Shown piece after piece: positions 1-11,107 of a stretch of DNA of 64,000 nt. The DNA lies in contig OU015533.1 of NCBI GenBank assembly GCA_907165065.1, positions 25,126,578-25,190,577 of the forward strand, in the 5' to 3' direction. Under the pieces are notes generated by a model. That model saw nothing but the letters and a program-made list of their open reading frames with translations, had not been told where the DNA came from and searched no databases. A program made the position numbers and the translations under genes. The stretch's first letter is position 1. Each line of letters begins with the position of its first letter. This DNA is from Caprimulgus europaeus (lineage: Eukaryota; Chordata; Aves; Caprimulgiformes; Caprimulgidae).

Positions 1-2403
1 TATAGCTGCTCAGAATCAGCTTTTGTTTTGCTTACCATGAATAATTTTGCATCACCAGGAAACTTGGAAGGTTCCTGGTCCTCGCAGAAGTAATTTTAGG
101 CTGTTTAGGTGCAACAGTGCTTGGCCAGAAGTATTGTAAATAATTCAGCCCTAAGGAGAACTCAGAGAAGAAAGCAAATAATGTTGTGTGGTCAGTATCT
201 GTGAAAGAGGACAATGATCTGGTTTCCTACTTGGAATGGAGTTACTGATGTTGGTCCTGATGGCAGCTGTGCTTTCTAATTCTTGGAGATGGCTTTTCAG
301 TCCTCAGGCACTCCCATACACCACTTTTCCATCTTACTGGCACTTGCCTTTTGCTGCCTTTGCAGCACACGCCTGCTATGAGCCTCCCACTGCCTCCTGA
401 ATTCTCCCTCTGCCTAATTTGTTTTATTGTTAGCCACTCCTTACTGGTCTTTAGTGCTTTACTTCATGCTCATTCTTCAAAGCATTTCCAGTTCACTAGT
501 TATTACTGCTATACTCTTACAGTTTTGCATAATTTGGTTTAATTTGCAAAACAATGCAAGGTGCAATTTGCAAACATCTTTAATAAAAACATGTCTCTGC
601 AACCTTTGCCTTGCCTAAGGGTACCATTTTGCCAAACACACACAAACCCTAACAAATGACAAAACGAAACCTCAATATTGCTACTATGGGAGAAAACAAA
701 AATATTTTCTTAAGATTCTGTAAGTAAGTATTTTCAATGCCTGTAGATCTGCTTATCCTCAGTGTACAGGTGTTAAGCAAGCATTTAGTATTTTATTTAG
801 TAAACTTCCCTGCTGTGTGAATTAAAGAACAGGTCATTTTATAGGCATTTGTGTCTTGCTAAGAATTTTGGAAAGAGTTCTATAGTTTAACCTGTGGAGG
901 TTTTATCTTCACATGGAGAATTGAACTATGTTCTGCAGCTTTCTTTTGGAGAACATGCCTCCCAAGTTGTTAATGAGTCTAAACTTGAGAAGAACAGGTC
1001 AAGTTCTTGGATGGACAAAATAGACTATAGCTGCTTTCCTGTGTTCTTATCTCAAAGTTTCTTCAATATGTTCAAACCTTTGTTCCTGGTGGTATAAATT
1101 ATGAGTAAATAAGAGTGAAAAAAAATTTCTCATGTCATTGGGTAACAACTGCAATGATTTTCAAAAGGTTTATATAAGACTATATAGGGTTTGCTTACAT
1201 CAACATTTTTTGACAGTGTTTCTGAAATGATATGGTTATAATCTTCTGCAGTTATGCCAGAAATGTCCACATGAATCCATCCAAATGATGGCTTATTTCA
1301 GGACTAAATTTTTCTGTAGATAAGAATTTGAGGAGGATATCTGTCTGTGCATGTACTTCATTAGCATTTTGTCATCCATCATCAATGTAACATAACTGTA
1401 TCATTTAAACAAAATATTTAAACTGCCTTTCTAAATGTTTGTTTCTCTTTGGTTTAAGTACAGACAAATTAGTATATATATATAAAAATTTCTGTAGAAT
1501 AGCCATTTAAGAATTTGGTAACAAGATTGCTAAGAGAACATTAAAGAAGTTGTTCAGAAACAAGCCAGCTACTTAAAAACAGTTTTCTGTAGTTTCTTTC
1601 TATCCATGATTCACTTCTTCAGGTCAGAGATGTTGAGTGGCCACTTGACTGAAATTAATAATGGTGGTGTTGAATGCTGTCCTTAAGACAAGGTTAAAAG
1701 TTGTGTCCTTTACCTCTTTGCCTTGTTACTTACTCCTTTTAGGAGAAAAATAAGTGACTACATTCCTGATATTAAGTTTTCTATAATGTATGTGGCTTGT
1801 TGCTTAATATTTCTATCGATTTTATATGAAAATTTACCCTGATGCCCCTGCAGAATGTTTTTCCTACCTCAGCTCTCGGAAACTGACCATGGAAAACAGT
1901 ATTTCTGTTACTTAATGAATTCCCTTACTTTATTCAACCACATTCAGAATGAGACTTACAGGTTCAGCTGAGAAAATAAAGCATTTTTTTCCTGAGGGGC
2001 TTGTCCCAGAATTTACACAAAAAATACTGCATCAAGGGAACCTTCTCTGGAGGTCTCTGCTTCAATAGGAAAGCCATGGTTTTTGTATGCCACAGTCCCT
2101 AAGATGATCCTTTGCTGCACAACAACTGGAACTGCCAGTTTGAGAAATGGGGAAAATATAAACCAGCATCACACAGCCTGTTTGTCTTTGCTTAATGCAT
2201 AGTGTAGGCTTAATAATTAGATTTGTAGAATCCTGTAAATCTCTCTACTTTCTCTAAGGAATTTGCCATTTTCTCCTCTTCTCTTATTGAAATTTCCTGG
2301 CAGTGGCATCTAGTTCTCCAGGGACTTCAACTGATTTTCTTGGATGACAAAATGTATTTCCCATCTTGTTACCACGAACCAGACAGCAGGGCTAAACTGG
2401 GGG
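1..2403. other. AT-rich upstream flank, no gene recognised
   Basis: This stretch lies upstream of the CpG island. I see no CR1 or LTR similarity, no RNA gene, and no open frame above about 67 codons. The only simple sequence is a short TA tract near 1,472-1,483. If the locus follows the usual vertebrate gene order it is the spacer between OSBPL6 and its upstream neighbour (RBM45 in mammals). That placement rests on known synteny and not on anything visible here. Confidence 0.6.
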
Positions 2404-2557
2404 ATTTAAATAGGACAGCCAGGAGGAGCCTGGTTTCCTGGGGGAGGTCTCAGAGCCATCCCTGGAGGGCAGCACAGTGTGCCAGCCCCGGGGACAGGGA
2501 GCGACCAAGCTCTAGCAGAAGGACCAGGGTGCCAGAGGTGAGTCCTTAACTGGACAG
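2404..2557 (+). promoter_or_regulatory. possible alternative promoter and first exon with tandem splice donors
   Basis: A TATA-like element, TTTAAATA at 2,405-2,412, is followed by about 125 bases that are much richer in G+C than the flank. Two full-consensus donors then occur 20 bp apart: GAG|GTGAGT (exon end 2,537) and ACAG|GTGAGT (exon end 2,557). The order TATA box, short GC-rich segment, donor is what a non-coding first exon looks like. It lies about 300 bp upstream of the CpG island on the same strand as OSBPL6, so it could be an upstream alternative first exon. This is inference from motifs only. A 69-codon open frame through it shows no recognisable protein. Confidence 0.35.
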
Positions 2558-3317
2558 GTGAGTCTGCAACCTGTCTCCCCCACAGCAGGGTGACCTGTGC
2601 CACGCGGTAGCTTCTCTACAGAAGACAGTCCAACTTCCCATTTCCAAAGATGTGTCTAGGCTGTCAGGGTTGTCATGAAAGCTGTCGTAGAAGATCTCTA
2701 GGAAAAAAAGAAACGAAAAAAAGAAAGCCAATATAGATGATAAGAAAGCAGTCATTTCTCTGGCAGTTTGCAAGAGTGCGTAGTGTGTCTTTTTCAACAA
2801 CCCCCCGTTATCGGATGACAAAGACCAAGCCAGCTAAAGCCATGACGGCTGTGGGGAGAGTGACGGTGCAGCGCTGGCTATTGCGCTGGTGTCACCGGGA
2901 CAGTGCGGGGCCGGGCCGGACCGGCGCTGCTGGCAGCCCGGCTCTGGCGCGGGCGTCCCTCGTGCTGGAGCACATCCCCTCGCTGCCCACGTCCCTTCCA
3001 GTTTAATTTCAGACTTGATCTCCTGACCGAGGCTCGTTACTCGCTCCCGGCCGCTGCACCGTTTCTCGGACACGCCGGCAACGACTTTACTCCGGGCTTC
3101 GCTTCCCGCAGCCGGCCCCGCTGCGGGAGCCCTGCCCCGCCCTGCCGCGGCGCATCGAGGGTCGCAGCCGCGCTCGGCAGGAGCATCCCGGCGCCGTTTG
3201 CCCCCTCCGCTCAGCCCAGCGCAGCCCCGCGGTACCTGTCACTGGGCCAGGCCCACTGCCGTGGCGTGGCGAGTGCAGGCGCGGGGTCCACCGCAGGTGG
3301 GTGCTGGCCGACGCGGA

Positions 3318-3361
3318 GGGCACCTTGGCCGGCGGGGGGGGCAGGGGGCGGCGCGGTGGGG
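3318..3361 (+). promoter_or_regulatory. G-run cluster with G-quadruplex potential in the CpG island
   Basis: G runs of 3, 8, 5 and 4 occur at 3,318-3,320, 3,334-3,341, 3,344-3,348 and 3,358-3,361 on the + strand, starting just downstream of the CAG|GTGGGT donor. This could fold as a quadruplex in DNA or in nascent intronic RNA. Such runs are common in CpG-island promoters, so the weight is modest. Confidence 0.45.
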
Positions 3362-3848
3362 CTGCGGCGGCGGCAGCGGCGCGGCTGCCCGCCCCTTCCC
3401 TCCCCTCTCTCCGTCAGACGGGCGGGGAGCTGCGGCGGGCGGGAGCGGGAATCGGTTGGGCGCAGCCGCCCGGGCCGCAGCGGTGATGCGCCGCGGATCC
3501 CGGCGAGGAGGTGGGCGCTGAGCGGCGGCGCTGGGGCCGCACATGGGCGGGGCGCGGGGGCCGACGGCCTGGGACCAGGACCGGGGCCAGCACCGGAGCC
3601 GGAGCGGCGGGACAGGCCGTGCTGGAGAGCAGCGGGTCGGGTCGCACCGCGCGGCGGAGCCAGGGCTTGGTGGCGGGGCCCCGCGGGGGAATGCGCGGCC
3701 GGGTGCCGGGCCGGGAAGCGGGAGCGGGCCGGGGCGCGGTGGCGGCGGGCCCGGTGCGGGGCTGTGGCTGTGGCCTGGTCTGGCCGTGGCTGCTGCGGCC
3801 GAACGCGGGGAGAAGCCGGAGTGTCCGGACCGGAGAGGGACGGGGACC

Positions 3849-3862
3849 CGGTTACGTAACCG
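3849..3862. promoter_or_regulatory. 14-bp perfect palindrome with PAR-bZIP/C-EBP (D-box) core
   Basis: CGGTTACGTAACCG reads identically on both strands. Its centre TTACGTAA is the optimal binding core for PAR-bZIP factors (DBP, HLF, TEF), for NFIL3/E4BP4 and for C/EBP dimers. It sits at the 3' edge of the CpG island, within the likely promoter or early intron 1. The palindrome is seen directly; factor binding is inference from known motif preference. Confidence 0.5.
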
Positions 3863-6130
3863 CATCCGCGCAGCGAGATGCGCCGGTGTCAGCCCCAGCC
3901 CCGCGGCGGAACCGCCGCTCCCCGGAGTCGCATTCTCCCCCCGCCCCCCATGCAGAGCAATTTAAAATGCCCCAATAAGCTGTCTGGTCTGTGAGAATGA
4001 ATTGTAGGTCAGATATTCCGAAGTTGTAGGCTCTTCGGGTACCTTTTTGTTTTCATTCCCTGTCTCTCTCAAAACCAGGCAGGAGTGGCCTGTGTTCCCA
4101 ATTTGCTAGCAATGCTGCAAAACCCTTGCGAGTACTTTAAATATGTACGGAATCATTAAAACAGTTGTTTGGATATGATCTCCTTCCCAGAAGTGCTGAT
4201 GCTTAAAATAATGATCTGATGTAGGTTTTGCCATTGGTCTGTCATTTAATTTTATTCTTTAACTGCTTTAATGTGCTGCAAGGCTACGTTGTTGATATTC
4301 TCCCAAAAGCTTCAGCAATGCAGCTACTATGGACTAATAGTAACAGAAACAAAAGACCTTGCTGTACTTCTCAGGGCGAATTAGGAATCCAAGGTCGAAC
4401 AGCAAACTATGGTGCAACTCGTGAGGGGAAACGTAACAGAATGAAAGTATTCACAAATCTTATTAGAGAAAAGTGTTCCTTAAATAGACTTTTACTCAGC
4501 AGATGAAAAAAAAATTGCTAGTGAAGGTGTGAGGAAATAGCTATTTTAGGACTACAATTAACTATATCAGCTCAATTTTAATGGAACTAGTACATTTAAT
4601 TGCATTCCTAACAGATTTTCTGTTCTCCAGATGATTAACTTGCAGAATGATACCAGCTCAAAGATTAAAATCTCATCAGATATCTAATGGTTTCTGTATC
4701 ATATAATTGTGTTTGGTTTATAATAGTTCTTTTCTAATAACCATCCTCTGTCCATATAGCTGTAGATACTATAATTAGACTTTTTTATCATAGTATAAAT
4801 GACATTACCTTGACCTTTAGAGGGTTAGGCAGGTGTTGTTGGTATGGATGACAATATCTTATATGTTTATTAAAACATTTTATATATATATGTATATAAA
4901 ATGAATAGAATTTTCTTTTAATTTTGTTTAGAAACTACATAAGAAGAGGACTACTTTCTCTTTTCTCTTTATTTTACATAAATTAACAGTGATATGTGCA
5001 ACACTTATTATTTAAAATACCCTAAAGAGGTTTATATTTAAACTACTTTTTCTGCACAAGTGAATGGTAGGATGTATATCTGGAAAAAAAATATTGCGGG
5101 ATTTGTGACTGAAGACCCTCTAAACATTGTCCCCTGCTACTGAGGGCTGGAAGAGGTACCTTTTGTCATACTGTCATTCCTCAAGCTCGCTTTTTCCACT
5201 TCCTATTAGTTTGCTACTACGCTCCCTGATCCTCCATAGTGCTTGCAAGCTGTATTGTTAGTTGTGTTGTTAGCATTTTTTTTTACTGCTGGCCCTTTTA
5301 TTGTTCTTAGCCTGTTCTGACAGCTTACTCATAAATCTCTGTGATGCCCCAAGTTTCTAGTTTCTGCTCTTCAGGTCTTTTATTTTGTTTCAGTTCCATC
5401 CAAGAATAACGAAGCATTGGTTCATCTCCTTGTAGGAACAAATGAGAGTTTTTCAAGTGCTGGTGTTGAAGGGCTGTGCTCTTTCTATATGTTTGGATGT
5501 GTTTTTTATACAACCATCAAAACAATAACTTTGCTCACAGACGGTAACTGAACAGCCATTCAGGCCTTACTACGAAGCCACCATGGCTGTGGAAAGATAA
5601 AGCCTTGCCTCTTGCTCAGTAGGGAGGTCCCCCACCTTTGCTCTATTGCAAGTGCTGCTGGAGATGGGGGCTGCTCTCCTTTGGCACTTCTTCCTTCAGT
5701 CCACGCTGGAGGTGAAGGCCGAGGGTGTTCATAGCACTTTTGCTTCACTTTCCCGCAGTCCTTCCGCACGTCTGTGTGTGGGATATGTATGTGTGACTAA
5801 CCCCTGGTGCTTCATGTTTCTTCTGAGTTGTGGTCTACCGCTGAATTTCTCCAGTCAATGTTTTTGCTCTTGTTTTGCCAAATACATGAGATATCAGCAT
5901 GAGTTTTCTCTGGGGATTTTTTTTGCATATACTTCTTTAGTTTTCTGAGAACATATGCTTCTAGTACCATGCGACTTTGTCTCAGCAGGGTTTTATTTTT
6001 TAAGGAACATTAGTCCTCCAGGTCAGCCCTTCTGTGCCGTACTGTCACTGATACTGGCATTGCAGTGGGAGATGGGAAGGGAACAGCCAGTGCTTCACTG
6101 CAGAAGCGGGGTGTGTGTCTATATTTTTAA

Positions 6131-6151
6131 TGTGTGTGTGTGTGTGTGTGT
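6131..6151. repeat. (TG)10 microsatellite
   Basis: Ten uninterrupted TG dinucleotides, preceded 15-20 bases upstream by a shorter GTGTGT run and followed by a TATGTATA transition. It is a potentially length-polymorphic marker. Confidence 0.9.
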
Positions 6152-7428
6152 ATGTATACAGTGAGCCTGTCCTAGTGGTTTAATTAACCCTTATGCCTCA
6201 TAATTGTCTGTCACACCTGTCTCTTCTAATATTTTTTTTAAAGCATTGAATAATTCAAACAGTTCCCAGAAATTTCTGTGTATGTGATGATTAAAAACTG
6301 GGAGGCTTTATTTTTCAGGGTTTTTTTCCTGGTAACTAAATACTTGCTGGTTTTGAAGCTTTTGACTACAGTAGCATGGGAAAAGACAGCAGTTTCTGTA
6401 GATAATTTTCATGGGAAATGTTAGTCTGGGCAATCGTATTTCTAAAAGGAATTTCTCCAAGAATTTCCTTCAGGCTTGTGTTTCTTTCTTAAACTGAGTT
6501 CAATGAGATTAAAAAAAAAAATCTTTCCCAGTGGAATACTAAAGTAAATTTTGTTTTTGTTTTTTAATTGAATTTGCAATATCAAGGTTCTAGATGTTGA
6601 AAGAAGCAGCAACAGATACTATATACAAATGAAAGTAAACATGCTCAGCCATGCAAGGTCTGTTGGATTTTTGCCAGATTCAAAACATGACTTTGGTGAC
6701 AGACAGGGAAACTCCCCAGATGTAAGAGGTTGGACAGGGAGGAAGTTGCATTATGAGGTGCCAGGAATTGTGAACTGAATTTGGTTGCAATATTATGAAA
6801 TGTTAAGGAATATGAAATTACAGTATTGTTCATGCTGTGAATGATGCTATTCATATATGTTTGTAATTAATTTCTCTATCTCCATACCTAGGTTTTCTGA
6901 GCTATAAATACAAGCTTACAGCTTTCAACTGTTTCTTGTAAGTCAAAATACAGACTTGAGGGCAGTTAAAAGTTTCCTTTAAATGCTGCTACTGCTGTAT
7001 ACATCTCAGTGACTGGTGTTTCAAGCATATCCCTTTTTGAGGGTCAACTCCTTTCAGAAGAGCTGAAAAACAATGGAAGAACCTTTTGGTGCTGACAGCT
7101 GATAAGCCCGTCAAAAGGAGGACAGATGAGTGTGGAAAGCAGGAGATAGGAAAGACTATGGAAGTTACCCTGTATAGGCAGTCAAACTCCTGTCTTTTAA
7201 GGAAGCTTCTGGGCTGAATAAACTCATTAAGATATGAAGGGAGGACAAGAGTGAATAATACCAAAATACTAGAGACAACTGTTGAAAGAGGGAAAAACAA
7301 GAGCTGAAGTGGGGTTTTTGTGTGTATTTCTTTTTATTTTTTTAAGAGGGGTTGGGCCCTCTTAAAACCCAGACACCACTATTTTCTATTTACAGTGCAA
7401 AATAGATGGTGCTTAGAAACTCTGAATT

Positions 7429-7461
7429 TCTTTTTTTTTTTTCTTCTTTTTTTTTTTCCCC
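7429..7461. repeat. homopyrimidine tract
   Basis: A run of T residues interrupted by a few C, ending in CCCC. It may be prone to sequencing length error. No element tail or target duplication was seen beside it. Confidence 0.85.
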
Positions 7462-10195
7462 TGGAGTGTGTGTATTAATCCTAGAGAATTTCCAGCTAAT
7501 TTAGAAGGTGGCTCCATGTAAAATGTGTCAGTATGTTCTGAGGGCTATATACAAATATAGGTGATAACAGCAGGGAGGGAGCTGCTGTATTTCCAAGATG
7601 TCTTTCTGAGAAAGCTGCAGACTGGTGGTTTAAACGGTTTCAGTGCGAACCCCTCCATCACCAACTCAGAAACCAAAAAAGATTGTACATCTCATAACTT
7701 TAAAAAGAGAAGCTTTGGAGGAGGAGGAGGAAGTTGGAGATTGAAGGAGTGTAAGAGGATGGGCAGTAATTTACGGATTCTTTGCTTAAAAGGCTGGATT
7801 AGTTTATCTGTACATGGTATTGAATGTAGTCCTACCCTCTAATGCAAATGCTTTTCTGTTGGTGCAAAGCTTTTCGATAGCATATAGTGTTTCCAGTGAA
7901 GTTAGTGAATATCTTTGTGAAGGATTCAAAGGTATTACAATAATGTATTAGATCCTTTACATCAGTACAGTAGGGCATATATCTGGGATTGCTTTGTTAT
8001 AAAAACAACTAACCCAAAGTAAGTAACATTTGTGTAGGAGTGATCTGTAGATCAAAGTACCTTAGCTTGGACTGTGATATCCTTTTTCAGACAATGAACT
8101 GAGAAGTTTTCTTTTGAGAAGTGGAATAAGCTCAGATTGCCCAAAGAAAAGGCTGTATGGAGCCTGTGCCATGGGCTGAAGGCTACCTGCCCAGAGAGAG
8201 TAGACCTTGGCTGCATCTGCCCAACTCTCGCTGACCTGATTAATCCTGGAAAATGAAAAAAACAATGCAAGAACTTCATTCTGTAGCTGTTGCTAATTTC
8301 ACACTTTTCACACTAACACATTTTAGGGTGGGACACCAAAGAGTTACAGAATTTGACTGCTAATTGACCTTAGATGTAGGGATTGTGGAATTGGTAAGAC
8401 CTTTGATGACTCATGCTGACAGTTTAAATGAGAAAACAGTAAGTAATTAAAGCAGTAGCTCCGGTGCAGGAGATGAGGGAGCATGACATGGGACATGCAC
8501 ATACCTCTGACACTTGGAAGGCTGAGCAGCCTGGTGTAAGGTCCAGGCCATTGACCAAGACTTGGACGTGCTGAACAGTTGGGATACGCGTTCTGTTCCC
8601 CACTCTCTGGTGGCAGTGTCACCTGGACCTTGATTTGTGTGTGTCACAGAACAGACAAGCTGGAACAGAAATGCTGCACCTGACCTGCTTAGTAAAACAT
8701 GACTAGGTTATGTGACATAGAGTGGTGTCTTTCTATTCTTGCAACCACCCCACCCTATTGCCCTGTGACAAGCCAAACATGGATAAGGTGATGATTAACA
8801 GGATTTGGGTCAAGGGAAGTTTCTGTGAACATCTTGCAGGAATGGTTCCAAGCTTCCTGTTTCACCTCTACCTTCACCATCTCTGTCCCATGTATAGTCA
8901 ACCTGCTTCTGCAGTGGGACTGCAGATCAGTTCTTGTCCTCACTTCTATTTGTATGAGTGTTTTTATGCCAGACCTACTCAGGGTTGCTTGACACCCTTG
9001 TGATCTTGTTCGGGAAACCAAATTTAAACTGTTTCTTCCCATCCTGTCTTTGAAAATAAAATTCAGTCTTGATTGGAAAGTAATGGTACTGTGATTTGAG
9101 AAGTGAGAGAGAAATGACTGTGGCTCATCTTCTCAAATTATGATTTTTTGAGGTTTTGACCACAAGATAAAAGTGTTTTCAATTGATTTATTTTCTAGAG
9201 TAGGAAAATTTTAAAGGGAAGTGGTGGGGGGCAACTTGCTGTCTTTTATACCTTTATATTAAGGGTGCTGGTTAGCCATGTTGACACCTGGTAAAGATTG
9301 ATCTTATGGGGAAACTCGAAAGGCAAAATCACTAATGGAGAACTACAGAAATGCCAACAAATGTACCGGATAAAGGGACTTTCTGCCTGTAAATGGAAAA
9401 CTGGAGTGGTTAGTTTAGTGATAAATGTTTCTTTCAGAGTGGAGCGGATCAGCTGAATTGAGAAGGTGGTGGCTGATGGTGGAAATGAAACTTGGTTAAA
9501 AAAGAAAAAGCTTCAAAATAAAACAGCTTGTTGAGATCTGAAAGTGGCAGTTGGTGTTGAGTCATCCTGGGGTCCCTCTGACCCTAATGTCGGCATGACA
9601 CATGCCTCCCTGTGGGAAGTAATTATTTATCTTTTGTATTTAAAGTCTGTGGTTCTTGGTTTTAATCTGTTTCTGGAAAACAAACTTTCTTCAGAAGATG
9701 TTTGCAGAAAACAGAAGGATGGGAATGATTGAGCTATAGGGTACTCAGAGGATGAGTCTGGCTGTAGAGTATCAGTGTGCCCCTGGTAGTGGAAGGTTAG
9801 CTTTGTAGCCATACAGATCGTGTCTTTCATTGTTATGGCTGTTGATGCATAAAATCCACCTTCTTTTTCCTCTGTTCCTGTCAGCTAAATGCAAGTTGTC
9901 CTTTCAAGTTCACTTGCATCTGACAACTGTGCTTTTTTTTGTGCGTGAAACTTCTGGTAAACATGATCAAGTCATAGTTGCTACCTGGTTTAATGTCATT
10001 GGGTGATGTAATCATAGGCAAAAATAGCCCAATCTCTGTCTGGGAAAAAAAAAGAAAAATTCTATAACTCTCCTTAACTGTGACCTGTATTTGTGTTGGT
10101 GTGCGAATATGATAGGGGAAGCTAAATGTAAAATATATGGTGATACACTGAGCAGGCTTCTCTGTCCCTCCTATTACTGGTAGTGTAGCCTACGT

Positions 10196-11101
10196 TGTGT
10201 TGGGTTTGTGTGTATGGGGGTGGGGGGGAAGGCGGGGGAAGTTTTTTTGGTAGTGGGGGAAGGGCCACTTTAGGAGAACAAAAAGCTCCCCTGGCTCCAA
10301 GGCAGAGACCCCCCAGCCCAGGCTGGGCCAATGAGCACTAGAGAAACACCTCTGCAAATCCATATTTGTGAGGGGAAGGACTGTCCTGGAAAGAAGTAGG
10401 TGGGGGTGAACCTGGAGGAGAGACCGTTGACCTGAACAAAAGAGAACCTAAACAAAGGACAGAAAGACAGAGAGCGAGTTTTGTTGCCAGAGTAAAAGAC
10501 AGAGACCCACACCCAGTTCTACTGTATGGAGTGGGAGAAGACAAAGTCCCCTGAAGCCCATGGGGCCGAGCAGAGACCCATGTGTAGGCCATGGAGGACT
10601 CCACGCTGGAGCAGAGAAGTTGAGCCCAAGGGCAAGCGTGACTGGAATCAGGACCCTGAGAGTCACTCGTTGCCAGAGCGGGGATGGACCCCCAGAGCAG
10701 GGGGTGAGTCTGCAGCCCGTGGATGTCCCCATGCTGGACCTGGGAGCTGAGCCCAAAGACGTCTGTGACTCCATGGGAAGCTTGCTCTAGTATGTCTTGT
10801 TTCTGGACTTTCATGCTGGGAAGAGCAGCAACAGTGAGCTGACTGCAACCCCATTCCCTGTTCCCCGTGCCGCTGCAGGGGGAAGGTAAAGGAATCGGGA
10901 GCAAAGTGATTTGAGCCTGGGAAGAAGAGAGGGCTGGGGGAAGGTGTGTAAGATGTGTTTTTTATGTCTGTTTTGCCTGAGAGAGCCCTCCTTGTCCTTC
11001 ATCCTAATCTCATACCCCTTTGTTGTGACTCCCATCCCATCTCACTGGGTGGAGGAGTGAATGCGGGACCACATGGTCCCACTGTGGGTCAAACCACCAC
11101 A
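10196..11101 (+). mobile_element. solo ERVK-type LTR with 6-bp target-site duplication
   Basis: This 906-bp block starts with TGTGTTGGG and ends with CCACCACA, the TG...CA ends of a retroviral LTR. The flanks are CTACGT (10,190-10,195) and CTACAT (11,102-11,107), a 6-bp target duplication with one difference. The length of the duplication fits class II (beta/ERVK-like) elements. I recognise the body as a family common in bird genomes: a G-rich start, a CCAAT box near 10,328, repeated 'ccacgctggagcag'-type motifs near 10,596 and a degenerate copy near 10,728, and a 'gcctgggaagaagagag' block near 10,915. No gag, pol or env sequence adjoins it, so it is a solo LTR left by recombination. The segment after about 10,960 is shortened and the usual AATAAA is not seen. 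A 188-codon antisense frame inside it is chance. Confidence 0.8.
10216..10259 (+). repeat. G-run cluster at the LTR 5' end, G-quadruplex potential
   Basis: Four G runs of 5, 7, 5 and 5 bases lie at 10,216-10,220, 10,222-10,228, 10,234-10,238 and 10,255-10,259, separated by loops of 1, 5 and 16 bases. The cluster is within the start of the solo LTR. Confidence 0.5.
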
Positions 11102-11107
11102 CTACAT

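Larger units (their letters stand above)
2860..3960 (+). promoter_or_regulatory. OSBPL6: CpG island, probable OSBPL6 promoter and 5' non-coding exon
   Basis: About 1.1 kb of very high G+C and dense CpG stands out sharply from AT-rich flanks. It contains Sp1-type GC boxes (CCCCGCCC near 3,133 and 3,935; GGGCGGGGC near 3,544). On the + strand there are good first-exon donors at CAG|GTGGGT (exon end 3,296) and GAG|GTGGGC (exon end 3,510). Several long frames are open on both strands (for example 318 codons + and 208 codons -), but they are Arg/Gly/Ala- or Pro-rich and overlap one another, as expected when stop codons are rare by composition. The next coding sequence on this strand is OSBPL6 coding exon 1, about 47 kb downstream, so I infer this is its housekeeping-type promoter. 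A transcript of another gene cannot be excluded. Confidence 0.8.
3962..10195. other. presumed OSBPL6 intron 1, first segment
   Basis: No recognised gene or interspersed repeat. Simple sequence includes a TA-rich tract (about 4,880-4,898), a TG dinucleotide run, a long pyrimidine tract and a short GGA run near 7,717-7,732. Open frames here reach about 100 codons (for example near 5,646 and 6,989) but look random, have no homologue I recognise and have no convincing splice context. Confidence 0.55.

Noticed and set aside
2903-3859. Open frame of 318 codons on the + strand
   Set aside because: It lies in the CpG island, overlaps open frames in other phases and on the other strand, and is a low-complexity Arg/Gly/Ala-rich product. 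High G+C alone explains the lack of stops.
3239-3865. Open frame of 208 codons on the minus strand
   Set aside because: Pro/Arg/Ala-rich complement of the same GC-rich sequence, with no recognisable domain.
10338-10904. Antisense open frame of 188 codons
   Set aside because: Falls entirely inside the solo LTR in antisense. LTRs of this family have no gene there and the product is unrecognisable.
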